A DNA stretch of 64,000 nucleotides. It comes from CBDCUC01 sp965222485 (GTDB lineage Bacteria; Pseudomonadota; Alphaproteobacteria; Rhizobiales; Hyphomicrobiaceae). The notes below the pieces were generated by a model. It ran no database searches, was not told where the DNA came from, and worked only from the letters and a program-made list of their open reading frames with translations. This document shows positions 52,968 through 62,661 of this stretch, piece after piece. Made by a program: the position numbers and the translations under genes. The stretch covers positions 682,001-746,000 of the forward strand of contig CBDCUC010000039.1 in NCBI GenBank assembly GCA_965222485.1. Direction: 5' to 3'. Numbering within the stretch: position 1 is the first letter of the stretch; the number at the start of each line of letters is the position of its first letter.

Positions 52968-53836
52968 AGCAACTGACAGCTGAGCTTGCTGCAGACCTGG
53001 CGTCCGGTTCAACGACATTATGTTGGTGCTGGCGTCTGTCGCGGAGGGACGGCGTACAATTCGGGTTCACCGATCACGATCACGACTTGCTATTCGAAGG
53101 CACGACGTTTGAGGCGGTGGCCGGTTTTCAGGCTAGTGAGATTACGGATTCAGTCGGCTTGAACGTTGACAATCTCGAAGTTTCAAGTGCGCTCAGTTCG
53201 CAGCGTTTGACCGAGGAGGATCTGGCGGCCGGCCTTTACGATGATGCGCGCGTCGAAATTTACCGGGTCGACTGGACGGCAAGCGAAAACCGCGTTCTCA
53301 TGCGCACAGGGTCTTTGGGGGAAGTTCGTCGCGCAGGAAACATCTTCGCAGCAGAAGTGCGCGGGTTGGCGCACTATCTCCAACAAACGTCTGGCCGTCT
53401 GTTTCAGTTCACATGCGATGCTGATGTCGGCGACAGCCGCTGCGGTATCGATCTTACGCAAGCCCAGTACCAAGGCAGCGGTACAATCGCTGTGGTGTCG
53501 ACCGACCGGCGCTTCACAGCAGACGGACTGAACGGCTTTGACAGCGACTGGTTTACACGCGGCCTGTTGACGTTTGTCGATGGGGCTGCCGCAGGACAGT
53601 CGATCGAGGTGAAGTCTCACGTGCTGTTGGGCACGGTTGCCACCTTGGAACTGTGGCAGCCGGTTCGCCAACCGTTGCAGGCAGGACAAGCCTTCACTGT
53701 AACGGCGGGTTGCGACAAGACGCTCTCGACGTGCGTGGCGAAGTTCGCCAACGCCGCCCAATTTCGTGGCTTTCCACACATGCCTGGCAATGAGTTCGTC
53801 ACGACCTTTGCCCGGCCCGGTCGTAAAGCCAACTAG
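52964..53836 (+). CDS. GTA gene 13: DUF2163 baseplate hub protein
   Basis: 290 aa DUF2163: TTLCWCWRLSRRDGVQFGFT, DHDHDLLFEGTTFEAVAGF, QRLTEEDLAAGLYDDARVEI, FTCDADVGDSRCGIDLTQAQ, and the C-terminal FTVTAGCDKTLSTCVAKFAN with conserved cysteines, which in RcGTA bind an iron-sulfur cluster. Starts within the stop of gene 12 and is followed 14 bp later by the NlpC/P60 gene. Confidence 0.92.
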   Translation: MKQLTAELAADLASGSTTLCWCWRLSRRDGVQFGFTDHDHDLLFEGTTFEAVAGFQASEITDSVGLNVDNLEVSSALSSQRLTEEDLAAGLYDDARVEIYRVDWTASENRVLMRTGSLGEVRRAGNIFAAEVRGLAHYLQQTSGRLFQFTCDADVGDSRCGIDLTQAQYQGSGTIAVVSTDRRFTADGLNGFDSDWFTRGLLTFVDGAAAGQSIEVKSHVLLGTVATLELWQPVRQPLQAGQAFTVTAGCDKTLSTCVAKFANAAQFRGFPHMPGNEFVTTFARPGRKAN

Positions 53837-53850
53837 AAGAGCCCGAAACA

Positions 53851-54315
53851 ATGCGAACCGATGACTCTAAGCTGCTTGCCGTACACTCGGCCGGCAACGT
53901 CGCCTCCGTTGCACGCGAATGGATCGGGACGCCCTACCATCACCAGGCAAGCCGCAAGGGTGTGGGGGCAGACTGTCTAGGGCTCGTTCGCGGCGTTTAT
54001 TTGCAGCTCTACGGCCAAGAAGCAGAGCGCCCGCCGGCCTACACGCGCGATTGGGCGGAGGCGAGTGCGAGCGAAACAATGCTCGAAGCCGCACGCAGGC
54101 ATTTGAAGGAGATCAACGTCAAGGACGCTGATGAAGGCGATGTCCTCATCTTTCGATTGCGCACCGGCGTGGTTGCAAAGCACGCTGGGGTTTTGACCGG
54201 ACGGCGCTCCATGGTCCATGCCATGGAGGGCGGACCCGCATGTGAGATTACACTGACGCCTTGGTGGCACCGGCGCATTGCTGCAGCCTTCTCTTTCCCA
54301 GGAACTCAACGCTAA
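53851..54315 (+). CDS. GTA gene 14: NlpC/P60 cell-wall peptidase of the tail
   Basis: 154 aa NlpC/P60 peptidase: VAREWIGTPYHHQASRKGVG, then ADCLGLVRGVYLQLY with the catalytic Cys, AKHAGVLTGRRSMVHAMEGG with the catalytic His. In RcGTA the homologue (gp14) cuts peptidoglycan peptides as DNA enters the recipient. The stop overlaps the next start by one base. Confidence 0.93.
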   Translation: MRTDDSKLLAVHSAGNVASVAREWIGTPYHHQASRKGVGADCLGLVRGVYLQLYGQEAERPPAYTRDWAEASASETMLEAARRHLKEINVKDADEGDVLIFRLRTGVVAKHAGVLTGRRSMVHAMEGGPACEITLTPWWHRRIAAAFSFPGTQR

Positions 54316-57300
54316 TGGCTACTCTTGCACTTGCCGCTGCCGGGGCTGCCGTTGGCGGTGCCGTCCTCCCGGCGGGAATAGGCGTGTTTGGCGCGACCAT
54401 ATCGGGTGCTGCAATCGGCAGCCAGGTTGGTGCGCTCGCCGGCTCATTTATAGATCAGTCACTCTTCGGCGCATCGGGTGAACCACGCGTTGTGGAGGGC
54501 CCACGGTTGCGCGAACTGCATGGTTCTGCGTCATCAGAAGGCGCGCCAATACCGCGTGTCTACGGCCGCGCGCGCCTTGGCGGACAGATCATTTGGGCCA
54601 CCGACTTTGAAGAAGAGACCATAAGGCGCACCCAGACAAACAGCGGCGGGGGCGGCGGTGGCAAGGGTGGTTCATCTGGCGGCAGTCAGACGACGTCGGA
54701 GTCAGTGGAATATCGCTATTATGCGAATTTCGCCGTTGCAATCTGCGAAGGGGAAATAGGTGGCATCGGCAGAGTGTGGGCCGACGGTCGACAGATAAAT
54801 CTGTCGCGGATCACACACAGAATTTATCGCGGCAGCGAAGATCAGGCGCAGGACTCGCTGATCGTCTCTCGCCAGGGTAGTTCAAAAACACCTGCATATA
54901 GAGGTGTTGCCTATATAGTGTTTGAGCGCATGCCGCTTGCCGACTACGGCAATCGAATGCCGCAACTATCGTTCGAAGTCTATCGACCCGTTGACAACTT
55001 TGCGGAGGCAATCAAGGGCGTCGTCCTCATCCCTGGATCGGGCGAGTTCGTGTATGCAACCGACCAGGTTACTCAAATCCTGGGATCGGGAACGTCTATT
55101 GCTGAAAACATACACACACAGCAGGGTGGTACAGACTGGACGGTTGCTATCGACCAGCTTGAAGAGACGCTTCCCAACGCGGATGCCGTCTCACTAATCG
55201 TGAGCTGGTTCGGCACCGACTTGCGTGCTGGCAATTGTCAAATTCTTCCCGGCGTCGAAATTCCTGTCAAAGAAACCGATCCGCAAGCCTGGAGTGTTGC
55301 CGGTGTTGACCGGGCGAATGCGCATCTTGTCAGCGAGCGCGAAGGGCGCCCGGCTTACGGCGGTACACCCTCCGACGCCAGCGTCATCGCCGCCATCAAT
55401 GACCTAACGGCAAGGGGTAAGCAGGTCACTCTGACACCATTCATCCTGATGGATGTGCCGGAAGGTAATACGCTTCCCAATCCATATGGAGGATCGACGC
55501 AGCCGCCCTATCCCTGGCGCGGGCGCATTACGTGTAACCCGGCACCTGGTGAACCGGGTTCGCCGGACAAGACGTCGGCCGCTGCTACGCAATTGCAAAC
55601 ATTCATCGGTACGGCACAGCCAAGCGATTTTTCCGTGAGCGGTAGCACGGTGACCTACTCAGGTCCGAATGAATGGACTTACCGCCGCATGGTGTTGCAT
55701 CAGGCGCATCTTGCCAAGGCGGCGGGCGGTGTGTCCGCTTTTCTGATCGGAACCGAGCTGCGCGGGTTAACTTGGGTGCGCGACAGCGCATCGACCTATC
55801 CCTTTGTAGATGCATTGAAGGATCTAGCCGACGACGTGAAAAGCGTGCTTGGCTCGGGTACCGCCGTCACTTATGCCGCCGACTGGTCAGAGTATTTCGG
55901 TCATCAGCCGGCCGACGGTACCGGCGACGTGTACTTCCATCTAGATCCATTGTGGGCGCACACGTCGATCGACGCCATTGGCATCGATTGTTATTGGCCA
56001 TTGAGCGACTGGCGCGATGGGCGCGCGCATCTCGACTATGCGGCTGGGTTTCGCTCCATCTATGATCTCGATTACCTGAAGTCCAACGTGCAAGGCGCAG
56101 AGGGTTATGACTGGTACTACGCCAGTCAGTCAGACCGCGATGCTCAGATACGCACGCCCATCTCAGACGGCAGCGGTAAGCCTTGGGTCTTTCGATACAA
56201 GGACATCAAATCATGGTGGAGCAACCAGCATTACAATCGCCCGGGCGGCATTGAAGCGGCGACGCCGACGGGTTGGACACCAATGTCGAAACCGTTTTGG
56301 ATGATGGAAATCGGCTGCCCGGCAGCCGACAAAGGAACAAACCAGCCAAACGTTTTCGTCGACCCAAAAAGTTCGGAAAATGCGCTGCCGTATTATTCTA
56401 ATGGCAGTCGTGACGACATGATCCAGCGGCGGCATTTACAAGCGTTCATTGAAAGCTTCGATCCAAGCCATCCTGATTACGTCGCCGACACAAACCCGAC
56501 CTCCGGTATTTACAGCGGCTTGATGGTCGATCTATCGAAAATCTTTGTCTATTGCTGGGATGCGCGGCCCTATCCCGCCTTTCCCTACAATCTCGATGTC
56601 TGGGGTGACGGCGAGAACTGGCGACTAGGCCACTGGCTGACCGGCCGATTTGCCAACGCGCCCCTGGCCGAAACCGTTGCCGCGATACTGAGCGATTTCG
56701 GTTTCGAAGATCACGCGGCCGGCGGCTTGAACGGAACCATCCCTGGATTTGTCATAGATAGATTAATGTCGCCGCGCGAAGCTCTGCAGCCGTTGGGGCT
56801 TGCATACTTCTTTGACATTGTGGAAAGCGGCGGCCGCATTGTCTTTCGTCATCGGGGGGCAGAGTCGCCGGCAGCGGTCTTAAACGAGGATGCGCTTGTC
56901 GAAACAGATCCAGATGAGGCGCTGTTGACGTTAACGCGCGGGCAGGAAACGGAATTACCCGCCTCTGCCAAGCTCACGTACATTTCAACCGGAGATGATT
57001 ACAAACAAGCCGTCGCCGAGGCACGCCGCCTCGTGGGCGCAAGCGGCCACGTCGCGCGCGCAGAGCTGCCGATTGTGTTAGAGGCCGAGCAGGCCGCGCA
57101 AATTGCACAGTCTTGGCTGTTTGAAGCCTGGTCCGGGCGGGAACGCGCCAAGCTGGCGTTACCACCGAGTCAACTGGCGGTCGAGCCGGGAGATGTTATC
57201 GAGCTAGATCGCCCGACCGGTGTGCGCGAGCTTCGTGTCATAGAAGTCGCTGACGGCGGCGCCAGAACAGTTGAAGCCCTCAGCATTGATCGCGATGTGT

Positions 57301-58295
57301 ATGACGCGGCGCCGGCACCGGAACGATTACCCACAGGATCGACCGACGTATTCGTCGGACAGCCCAGAGTGGAATCTCTCGATCTGCCACTGCTGAGAGG
57401 AGACGCGCCTGAGGCGGCCGGATATATTGCAGCGTTTCAGAACCCTTGGCCGGGGTCAGTCGCCGTCTATGGGTCTCCCGAAGATGCAGGCTTCTCCTTG
57501 CGTGCGCTAGCCCGTGGCCCGGCGGTCATCGGGCAGACGCTCGACGATTTACCACCCGGACCGACCTCTCGTTTGGATCGGGCTACCCGCGTCCAGGTTT
57601 CAGTCGGGAGCGCACAGTTGCAATCCGTAGAGATGAGCTTGCTCTTGCAGGGTGCAAATCTCGCGGCGATCGAGAACACCAGTGGTAACTGGGAGGTGCT
57701 TCAGTTTGAAACCGCAACGCTGATCTCCAGCGGTGTGTATGAACTGGCGGGTCTATTGCGTGGGCAGGCAGGAAGCGAGCCAGCGATGGCAGCGGCTGGT
57801 TCCGTCGTTACGGCAGGTGCAACAATTGTTATGCTTGACGGAGCATTGGCGCAGGTCAACCTGACGGCCGATGAGATCGGTCTTCCCTACCAGTGGCGTT
57901 ACGGCCCCGCTACGCGCGATATTGGCGACTCGACTTACGGCGAAATGCAACATGCGTTCCAGGGCGTCGGCCTGCGGCCGCTGTCGCCGGTCCATGTTCG
58001 TGCCTCGCGTTCGGGCGGGGACGTTGAGTTAAGTTGGGTCCGGCGCACACGATCTGGAGGCGATAGCTGGGAGGCGACGGAAGTACCACTGTTTGAGGCA
58101 TCAGAAGCTTACGAGGTCGACATCCTCGATGGCACAGAGGTCAAACGCACGTTGTCTGCAACAATGCCGACCGCGACTTATACCCATGCAGACCAGGTCG
58201 CTGACTTTGGATCGCCCCAAAGTACGTACGACGTTGCTGTCTACCAGTTGAGTGCTGTTTGGGGGCGGGGCGCGCCAGGCCAGGCGACCGTCTAA
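54315..58295 (+). CDS. GTA gene 15: host-specificity megatron protein (tail fibre hub)
   Basis: 1326 aa from ATG 54315 (overlapping the gene 14 TAA). An N-terminal glycine-rich membrane-like segment (AAGAAVGGAVLPAGIGVFGA) is followed by the gp15 hub domains, a TIM-barrel region about 430-740 with FLIGTELRGLTWVRDSASTY, IDAIGIDCYWPLSDWRDG and FWMMEIGCPAADKGTNQPNV, and Phage-tail_3-like beta domains to the C-terminus (LPPSQLAVEPGDVIELDRPT). It is normally the adsorption and ejection protein. The length equals that of RcGTA-type homologues, and the frame is intact. Confidence 0.93.
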   Translation: MATLALAAAGAAVGGAVLPAGIGVFGATISGAAIGSQVGALAGSFIDQSLFGASGEPRVVEGPRLRELHGSASSEGAPIPRVYGRARLGGQIIWATDFEEETIRRTQTNSGGGGGGKGGSSGGSQTTSESVEYRYYANFAVAICEGEIGGIGRVWADGRQINLSRITHRIYRGSEDQAQDSLIVSRQGSSKTPAYRGVAYIVFERMPLADYGNRMPQLSFEVYRPVDNFAEAIKGVVLIPGSGEFVYATDQVTQILGSGTSIAENIHTQQGGTDWTVAIDQLEETLPNADAVSLIVSWFGTDLRAGNCQILPGVEIPVKETDPQAWSVAGVDRANAHLVSEREGRPAYGGTPSDASVIAAINDLTARGKQVTLTPFILMDVPEGNTLPNPYGGSTQPPYPWRGRITCNPAPGEPGSPDKTSAAATQLQTFIGTAQPSDFSVSGSTVTYSGPNEWTYRRMVLHQAHLAKAAGGVSAFLIGTELRGLTWVRDSASTYPFVDALKDLADDVKSVLGSGTAVTYAADWSEYFGHQPADGTGDVYFHLDPLWAHTSIDAIGIDCYWPLSDWRDGRAHLDYAAGFRSIYDLDYLKSNVQGAEGYDWYYASQSDRDAQIRTPISDGSGKPWVFRYKDIKSWWSNQHYNRPGGIEAATPTGWTPMSKPFWMMEIGCPAADKGTNQPNVFVDPKSSENALPYYSNGSRDDMIQRRHLQAFIESFDPSHPDYVADTNPTSGIYSGLMVDLSKIFVYCWDARPYPAFPYNLDVWGDGENWRLGHWLTGRFANAPLAETVAAILSDFGFEDHAAGGLNGTIPGFVIDRLMSPREALQPLGLAYFFDIVESGGRIVFRHRGAESPAAVLNEDALVETDPDEALLTLTRGQETELPASAKLTYISTGDDYKQAVAEARRLVGASGHVARAELPIVLEAEQAAQIAQSWLFEAWSGRERAKLALPPSQLAVEPGDVIELDRPTGVRELRVIEVADGGARTVEALSIDRDVYDAAPAPERLPTGSTDVFVGQPRVESLDLPLLRGDAPEAAGYIAAFQNPWPGSVAVYGSPEDAGFSLRALARGPAVIGQTLDDLPPGPTSRLDRATRVQVSVGSAQLQSVEMSLLLQGANLAAIENTSGNWEVLQFETATLISSGVYELAGLLRGQAGSEPAMAAAGSVVTAGATIVMLDGALAQVNLTADEIGLPYQWRYGPATRDIGDSTYGEMQHAFQGVGLRPLSPVHVRASRSGGDVELSWVRRTRSGGDSWEATEVPLFEASEAYEVDILDGTEVKRTLSATMPTATYTHADQVADFGSPQSTYDVAVYQLSAVWGRGAPGQATV

Positions 58296-58345
58296 CGTTA
58301 CACGCTCAAATAAACGCCAAAAAACCACACATCGGAAATTGCTGG

Positions 58346-59737
58346 ATGAACCAACCCAATTGGCTGGCGCATGCCTGGTCGCATCTCGGCCAGCATGAGC
58401 GGCCGGGCGCGCGGCACAACCCGCGCATCATCAAGATTTTTGCCCAGGCTGGGCATCCAAATGTCCGGCGGGACGAAGTGGCTTGGTGTGCTGCGTTCGT
58501 CTGTGCCTGCCTGGAGCAAGCTGGTTTTCGCTCAACTCGCTCGCTAATGGCTCGTTCGTTTCTTGAGTGGGGCGCCCCGTTGGCTGCCGGGCATTTCGGT
58601 GCGATTGCGGTCTTTTCCCGAGGTAATAACCCGGCGCAAGGGCACGTTGGATTCTACGTCGGGGAAACGGACCAACGCATCTATGTATTGGGCGGCAATC
58701 AATCAGACTCAGTTTCTGTGGCTGCCATTCCGAAAAGCAGATTGCTGAGCTATCGCTGGCCGCAAGCAGGCAATAATAATGACCTGAAAGGTCACAATCG
58801 CAAGACGACTTTCAGGCGCTCTCTCGCCCACATCCTTCAGATGGAGGGCGGTTTTACAAGTGATCCCGTCGATCCAGGCGGGCCCACAAATAAGGGCGTC
58901 ACACTTGCTGTCTACGCCGCTTGGCGAGGCGACGAACTCAATGCGTCGTCGCGGGCAGGTCTACTCGCCGATCTCAAGGCTCTGACGGATGAAGATGCCG
59001 GCGACATATTCCACCAGCTCTATTGGACACCCGCAAAGTGTGACTCGTTGAAACCCGGGTTAGCGGTCATGCATTTCGATGCCGCCGTCAACCACGGCGT
59101 TGGAACAGCAATTCGCATTCTGCAAGAGGCCGTGAGGACCGACATAGATGGCGAGATTGGCCCCAACACACGAGCGGCCATCAACAATCAGCCTGAGGAA
59201 ACAACCGTGCAGAAATATGCGCAACTGCGTCGGCGCCGCTATCGCGCCCTGTCACATTTCTGGCGTTTCGGGCGCGGGTGGCTATCGCGTGTCGATAAGA
59301 CGCTGGAATTGGCCTTGCAGCTCATTCGATCAAGCGATCAACACAGCGGCGGGGCTGCGCGCCAGCACAAAAAGCCGAGCGCAACAGCGAAACGCACTGT
59401 GCCAACGCCGACCATAGCAAAAGGACCAGATACCATGGGTGAGAAGGCTATTATGCCGAAACAGGACTACAAGAGCCATCGGGGAACCGGCGGAAAGTGG
59501 TGGGGAGAATCCATGACCATTTGGGGTACGCTTATTACCGCCGCCGCAACGGTGCTGCCGGCCCTCGGCCCGCTACTCGGTTTTGAGGTCACCGCTGAAA
59601 TTGTTCGACAGTTAGGGGCAGATATCGTCAAGGTGACCCAGGCTATTGCCGGACTGACCGGCACACTGATGGCAATTTACGGACGAAGCCGTGCGACGGT
59701 CCCATTGCATCGCAAATCCGTGAGTGTGCGCCTTTAG
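58346..59737 (+). CDS. Three-part lysis protein: TIGR02594-type peptidase + GH108 muramidase/PG-binding + holin-like membrane segment
   Basis: 463 aa from ATG 58346 (frame open upstream). Residues 1-145: TIGR02594/CHAP-like domain with the catalytic Cys in DEVAWCAAFVCACLEQAGF (C48), His in AQGHVGFYVGE (H100) and VLGGNQSDSVSV. Residues 155-325: GH108 muramidase with the catalytic Glu in ILQMEGGFTSDPVDPGGPTN (E167) and a PG_binding_3-like end (IRILQEAVRTDIDGEIGPNT). Residues 330-385: Lys/Thr linker. Residues 388-450: two hydrophobic stretches (WGTLITAAATVLPALGPLLG; VTQAIAGLTGTLMAIYGRSR) like small phage holins. It follows gene 15 by 50 bp. In related clusters these are separate genes. It probably releases particles from the donor cell. 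Confidence 0.85.
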   Translation: MNQPNWLAHAWSHLGQHERPGARHNPRIIKIFAQAGHPNVRRDEVAWCAAFVCACLEQAGFRSTRSLMARSFLEWGAPLAAGHFGAIAVFSRGNNPAQGHVGFYVGETDQRIYVLGGNQSDSVSVAAIPKSRLLSYRWPQAGNNNDLKGHNRKTTFRRSLAHILQMEGGFTSDPVDPGGPTNKGVTLAVYAAWRGDELNASSRAGLLADLKALTDEDAGDIFHQLYWTPAKCDSLKPGLAVMHFDAAVNHGVGTAIRILQEAVRTDIDGEIGPNTRAAINNQPEETTVQKYAQLRRRRYRALSHFWRFGRGWLSRVDKTLELALQLIRSSDQHSGGAARQHKKPSATAKRTVPTPTIAKGPDTMGEKAIMPKQDYKSHRGTGGKWWGESMTIWGTLITAAATVLPALGPLLGFEVTAEIVRQLGADIVKVTQAIAGLTGTLMAIYGRSRATVPLHRKSVSVRL

Positions 59738-59853
59738 ATACAACCCAGCACCACTCATTCCTGCCGCACGCAAGCTTTATTCATCCGTCATTCAGCCCCG
59801 ATAGCCTAAGCGGCTGATATCTGATTTGCCGGCCCGAACCGGAATGGAAGTCA

Positions 59854-60153
59854 ATGCGGCACGCCAAAAGCTTTGCTTATTTCATAATGCTGCTCGTCGT
59901 CACCCTGCAGGCAACAGTTGCTCGCGCAGGAGAACCGGATTGCATTGCCGACTGGTCGGAAGCTGCTGCAATCATAAAGGCGGAAAAGTTGACGACGGTT
60001 GATCGCCTTGCTGAGATAGCAAAGAGCGAGCATGGGGGCACAATCGTCAAAACAACGCTTTGCCGGTTCAACAGCGACTATATCTATCGGTTGGTCGTTC
60101 GACTTCCTTCGGGCAAATTGAATAGTGTGACCGTTGACGCAGGCGTGAAATAG
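59854..60153 (+). CDS. Small secreted PepSY-like protein, possible FeuN-type regulator
   Basis: 99 aa with a signal peptide (SFAYFIMLLVVTLQATVARA, cleavage about residue 26). The mature part follows the PepSY pattern: IIKAEKLTTVDRLAEIAKSE (helix), HGGTIVKTTLCR, SDYIYRLVVRLPSGKLNSVT, VDAG, and has two Cys that could form a disulfide. PepSY-like periplasmic proteins often act on the sensor domain of neighbouring kinases; here a FeuPQ-like pair follows 235 bp downstream, as the small inhibitor FeuN precedes feuPQ in Sinorhizobium. That equivalence is inference from position and type. Confidence 0.65.
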   Translation: MRHAKSFAYFIMLLVVTLQATVARAGEPDCIADWSEAAAIIKAEKLTTVDRLAEIAKSEHGGTIVKTTLCRFNSDYIYRLVVRLPSGKLNSVTVDAGVK

Positions 60154-60387
60154 GGTCGGCGTTTTCCGCCTGACGGGATCCAAGCAAAGTCGCCGGCATG
60201 ATGTGTCTGGTGGCATCCACCTTAAAATGCCGGCCGCACTCTCCCCAGAATTAACCGCTTCCGTTATCGAATGTTGTGCGGCCGCTTTTCCGCTTTCATC
60301 TGGACCTAGGAATCTCTCCGCTGGCGGTTATACTCTGCCGAGCCGCCAACACGGCCAAAACTGCTCCAGAATCTGTGAGAAGCCCCC

Positions 60388-61059
60388 TTGCGTGTACTAG
60401 TCGTCGAAGATGATCAAGATTTAAACCGCCAGCTCGTCAGTGCGTTAGGCGACGCGGGCTTTGCTGTCGATACTGCATTCGATGGCGAGGAAGGATATTT
60501 CCTGGGCGATACGGAACCCTACGATCTCGTTGTCCTCGATATCGGCTTGCCAAAAATGGATGGCATATCGATCCTGGAACAATGGCGCCAGTCGGACAGG
60601 AATATGCCGGTAATCATTCTCACCGCGCGAGACCGCTGGAGCGACAAGGTCGCTGGCATTGATGCCGGCGCCGATGATTATGTCGCTAAGCCGTTTCATA
60701 TGGAAGAACTGATGGCGCGCGTTCGCGCTCAGGTACGCCGCGCGACGGGACACGCAAAGAGTGAGTTGGAATGTGGACCGGTACGGCTCGACACAAAATC
60801 AGCCAGAGTGACTTGCGACGGCCAGCAGATAAAACTGACGTCACACGAGTATCGCCTGCTCGCCTATCTCATGCACCACAATGGCAGGGTTGTTTCACGT
60901 ACCGAGCTGGTTGAGCATCTCTACGATCAGGACTTTGACCGCGATTCCAATACGATCGAAGTTTTTGTCGGTCGGTTGCGCAAAAAAATACCCGCCGAAA
61001 TTATCCAGACTGTGCGCGGGCTGGGTTACCGCATGAGTGCCGAGCCAGATGAGGCTTAA
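60388..61059 (+). CDS. feuP: Response regulator, OmpR/PhoP class (FeuP-like)
   Basis: 223 aa starting at TTG 60388. Receiver domain 1-115 with phospho-acceptor D51 (LVVLDIGLPKMDG), acidic pair D8/D9 and K101 (DDYVAKPFH). Winged-helix DNA-binding domain 125-220: LTSHEYRLLAYLMHHNGRVV, SRTELVEHLYDQDFDRDSNT, IEVFVGRLRKKI. It overlaps its kinase gene by 11 bp. Homology to FeuP, which controls cyclic glucan export and iron-related genes in rhizobia, is likely; other PhoP-class members cannot be excluded. Confidence 0.9.
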   Translation: MRVLVVEDDQDLNRQLVSALGDAGFAVDTAFDGEEGYFLGDTEPYDLVVLDIGLPKMDGISILEQWRQSDRNMPVIILTARDRWSDKVAGIDAGADDYVAKPFHMEELMARVRAQVRRATGHAKSELECGPVRLDTKSARVTCDGQQIKLTSHEYRLLAYLMHHNGRVVSRTELVEHLYDQDFDRDSNTIEVFVGRLRKKIPAEIIQTVRGLGYRMSAEPDEA

Positions 61060-62434
61060 TTCGCTCGCATTTCGGTTGTTTGCGACTTCGGCTGCGTGGA
61101 CACTGCTTGTCCTGCCGTTAGCCGGGTTTCTGATCTACTCCCTTTATCGCGACGACGTGCAGTCGAGCTTTGATGGTCAGCTGAAAAAACTCCTGACCGC
61201 GATCAACATCGACAGCATGGTCGAGGATCGCGATGAACCGGTCACGCCGACCAACCGCTATGAACCCCTTTTTGAGGTCTTAAACTCAGGTTGGTATTGG
61301 CAGATCAAGCCCCTCGACGATCCCTCACAACGCACGTTGATCTCCGCGTCTCTAGGTACATCTGAGCTGCCCTCGCCCTACGAGCAAAAGATCACCGCCG
61401 ATGCATCAGGAACGCGTTGGCTCAACGCGACGGGGCCAACTGGCGAACCCTTGCGAATCCTCGAAGTGATCGACCGCATGGGACACAAGGCCGACAATCC
61501 GCGCTATTCGATTATCGTCGCCGGACCATTGGACTGGCTCGACAGCCAGATCTCGCAATTTCGCAACAGATTATCCATCGCCCTGGCACTTGCTGGTGTG
61601 GGCCTTTTGGCCGTCACGTTATTGCAGATCCGTTTTGGACTGTCGCCGCTTCGTGAAATCGAACGCGGGCTCGCTGCTATCCGTTCCGGAGAGGCCGCGA
61701 GGCTGGAAGGCGAACTTCCCGCCGAGATTGAACCCCTGAAGGAAGAGATGAATGCACTTTTGCATTCCAATGAAGAAATCATAGAACGCGCGCGAACGCA
61801 CGTTGGCAATCTGGCTCATGCATTAAAGACGCCGCTCGCCGTCATTATCAATGAGGCCGGCGATGAGAAGAAAAACCGCTTTGCAAAAAAGGTCGCCGAA
61901 CAGGCGGCACTCATGCGGGACCAGGTCAATCATTATCTTGATAGGGCCCGGATGGCGTCGCGCGTGGCTGTCATTGGACGCGTGACCTCTGTTCGCCCAG
62001 TTGTGATGCCGCTGACAAGGGCACTGGAGCGGATCCACGAAGAGCGTCAGATCAAGATTTCCATTTCCTGCCCTGAAGACGCACGTTTTCAAGGCGAGAA
62101 GCAGGACTTGGAGGAGATACTCGGCAATGTGCTCGACAATGCTTGCAAGTGGGCCAACGGGCAGGTCACCCTCGACGTGTCAGTGGACACAGACACTGAC
62201 AGGACAGCGCGCAAAGTTTTGCAAATAACTGTTGAGGATGACGGACCGGGCCTGACGGCGGATCAGCGTGCGCGGATTGGTAAGCGCGGACTTCGCCTAG
62301 ACGAAAGTAAACCTGGTTCAGGACTGGGATTATCCATCGTCACTGACCTGGTTCAGACCTATCGGGGCCGTTTCGAGCTGGCTGCATCAGATATGGGTGG
62401 ATTACTGGTACGATTGCAACTTCCAGCGGTCTAA
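61049..62434 (+). CDS. feuQ: Sensor histidine kinase (FeuQ-like)
   Basis: 461 aa from ATG 61049. Two membrane segments (about 11-32 and 176-194) enclose a periplasmic sensor domain of about 140 aa. A HAMP-like region and DHp domain follow with the phospho-acceptor His in LAHALKTPLAVI (H257), then N-box NVLDNACKWAN, G1 VEDDGPGLT and G2 GSGLGLSIV. The unusual H-A-L-K-T-P is the PhoQ/FeuQ class form. It is cotranscribed with the response regulator; the small PepSY-like protein upstream may bind its periplasmic domain. Confidence 0.9.
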   Translation: MRLNSLAFRLFATSAAWTLLVLPLAGFLIYSLYRDDVQSSFDGQLKKLLTAINIDSMVEDRDEPVTPTNRYEPLFEVLNSGWYWQIKPLDDPSQRTLISASLGTSELPSPYEQKITADASGTRWLNATGPTGEPLRILEVIDRMGHKADNPRYSIIVAGPLDWLDSQISQFRNRLSIALALAGVGLLAVTLLQIRFGLSPLREIERGLAAIRSGEAARLEGELPAEIEPLKEEMNALLHSNEEIIERARTHVGNLAHALKTPLAVIINEAGDEKKNRFAKKVAEQAALMRDQVNHYLDRARMASRVAVIGRVTSVRPVVMPLTRALERIHEERQIKISISCPEDARFQGEKQDLEEILGNVLDNACKWANGQVTLDVSVDTDTDRTARKVLQITVEDDGPGLTADQRARIGKRGLRLDESKPGSGLGLSIVTDLVQTYRGRFELAASDMGGLLVRLQLPAV

Positions 62435-62661
62435 TGACAGATTGCCGTGTAATCCAAGGGCTTATCGCCGAAATTTCGCCCGAATCCAGGCGGTAATCAA
62501 TTTCCAATCTGCGAAACCGGGGATTTTCGAGCGCGCCGGCGCGGGTAGTCTCGAGAGAGTCCACAACATTTAAGGGCAGGACTATCGACGATTCCAAGCG
62601 CGCCGCATAATGAGCTTTGGCATGGACAAGGGTCATGCCAACAACTTGAGGGGTTTTTGCC

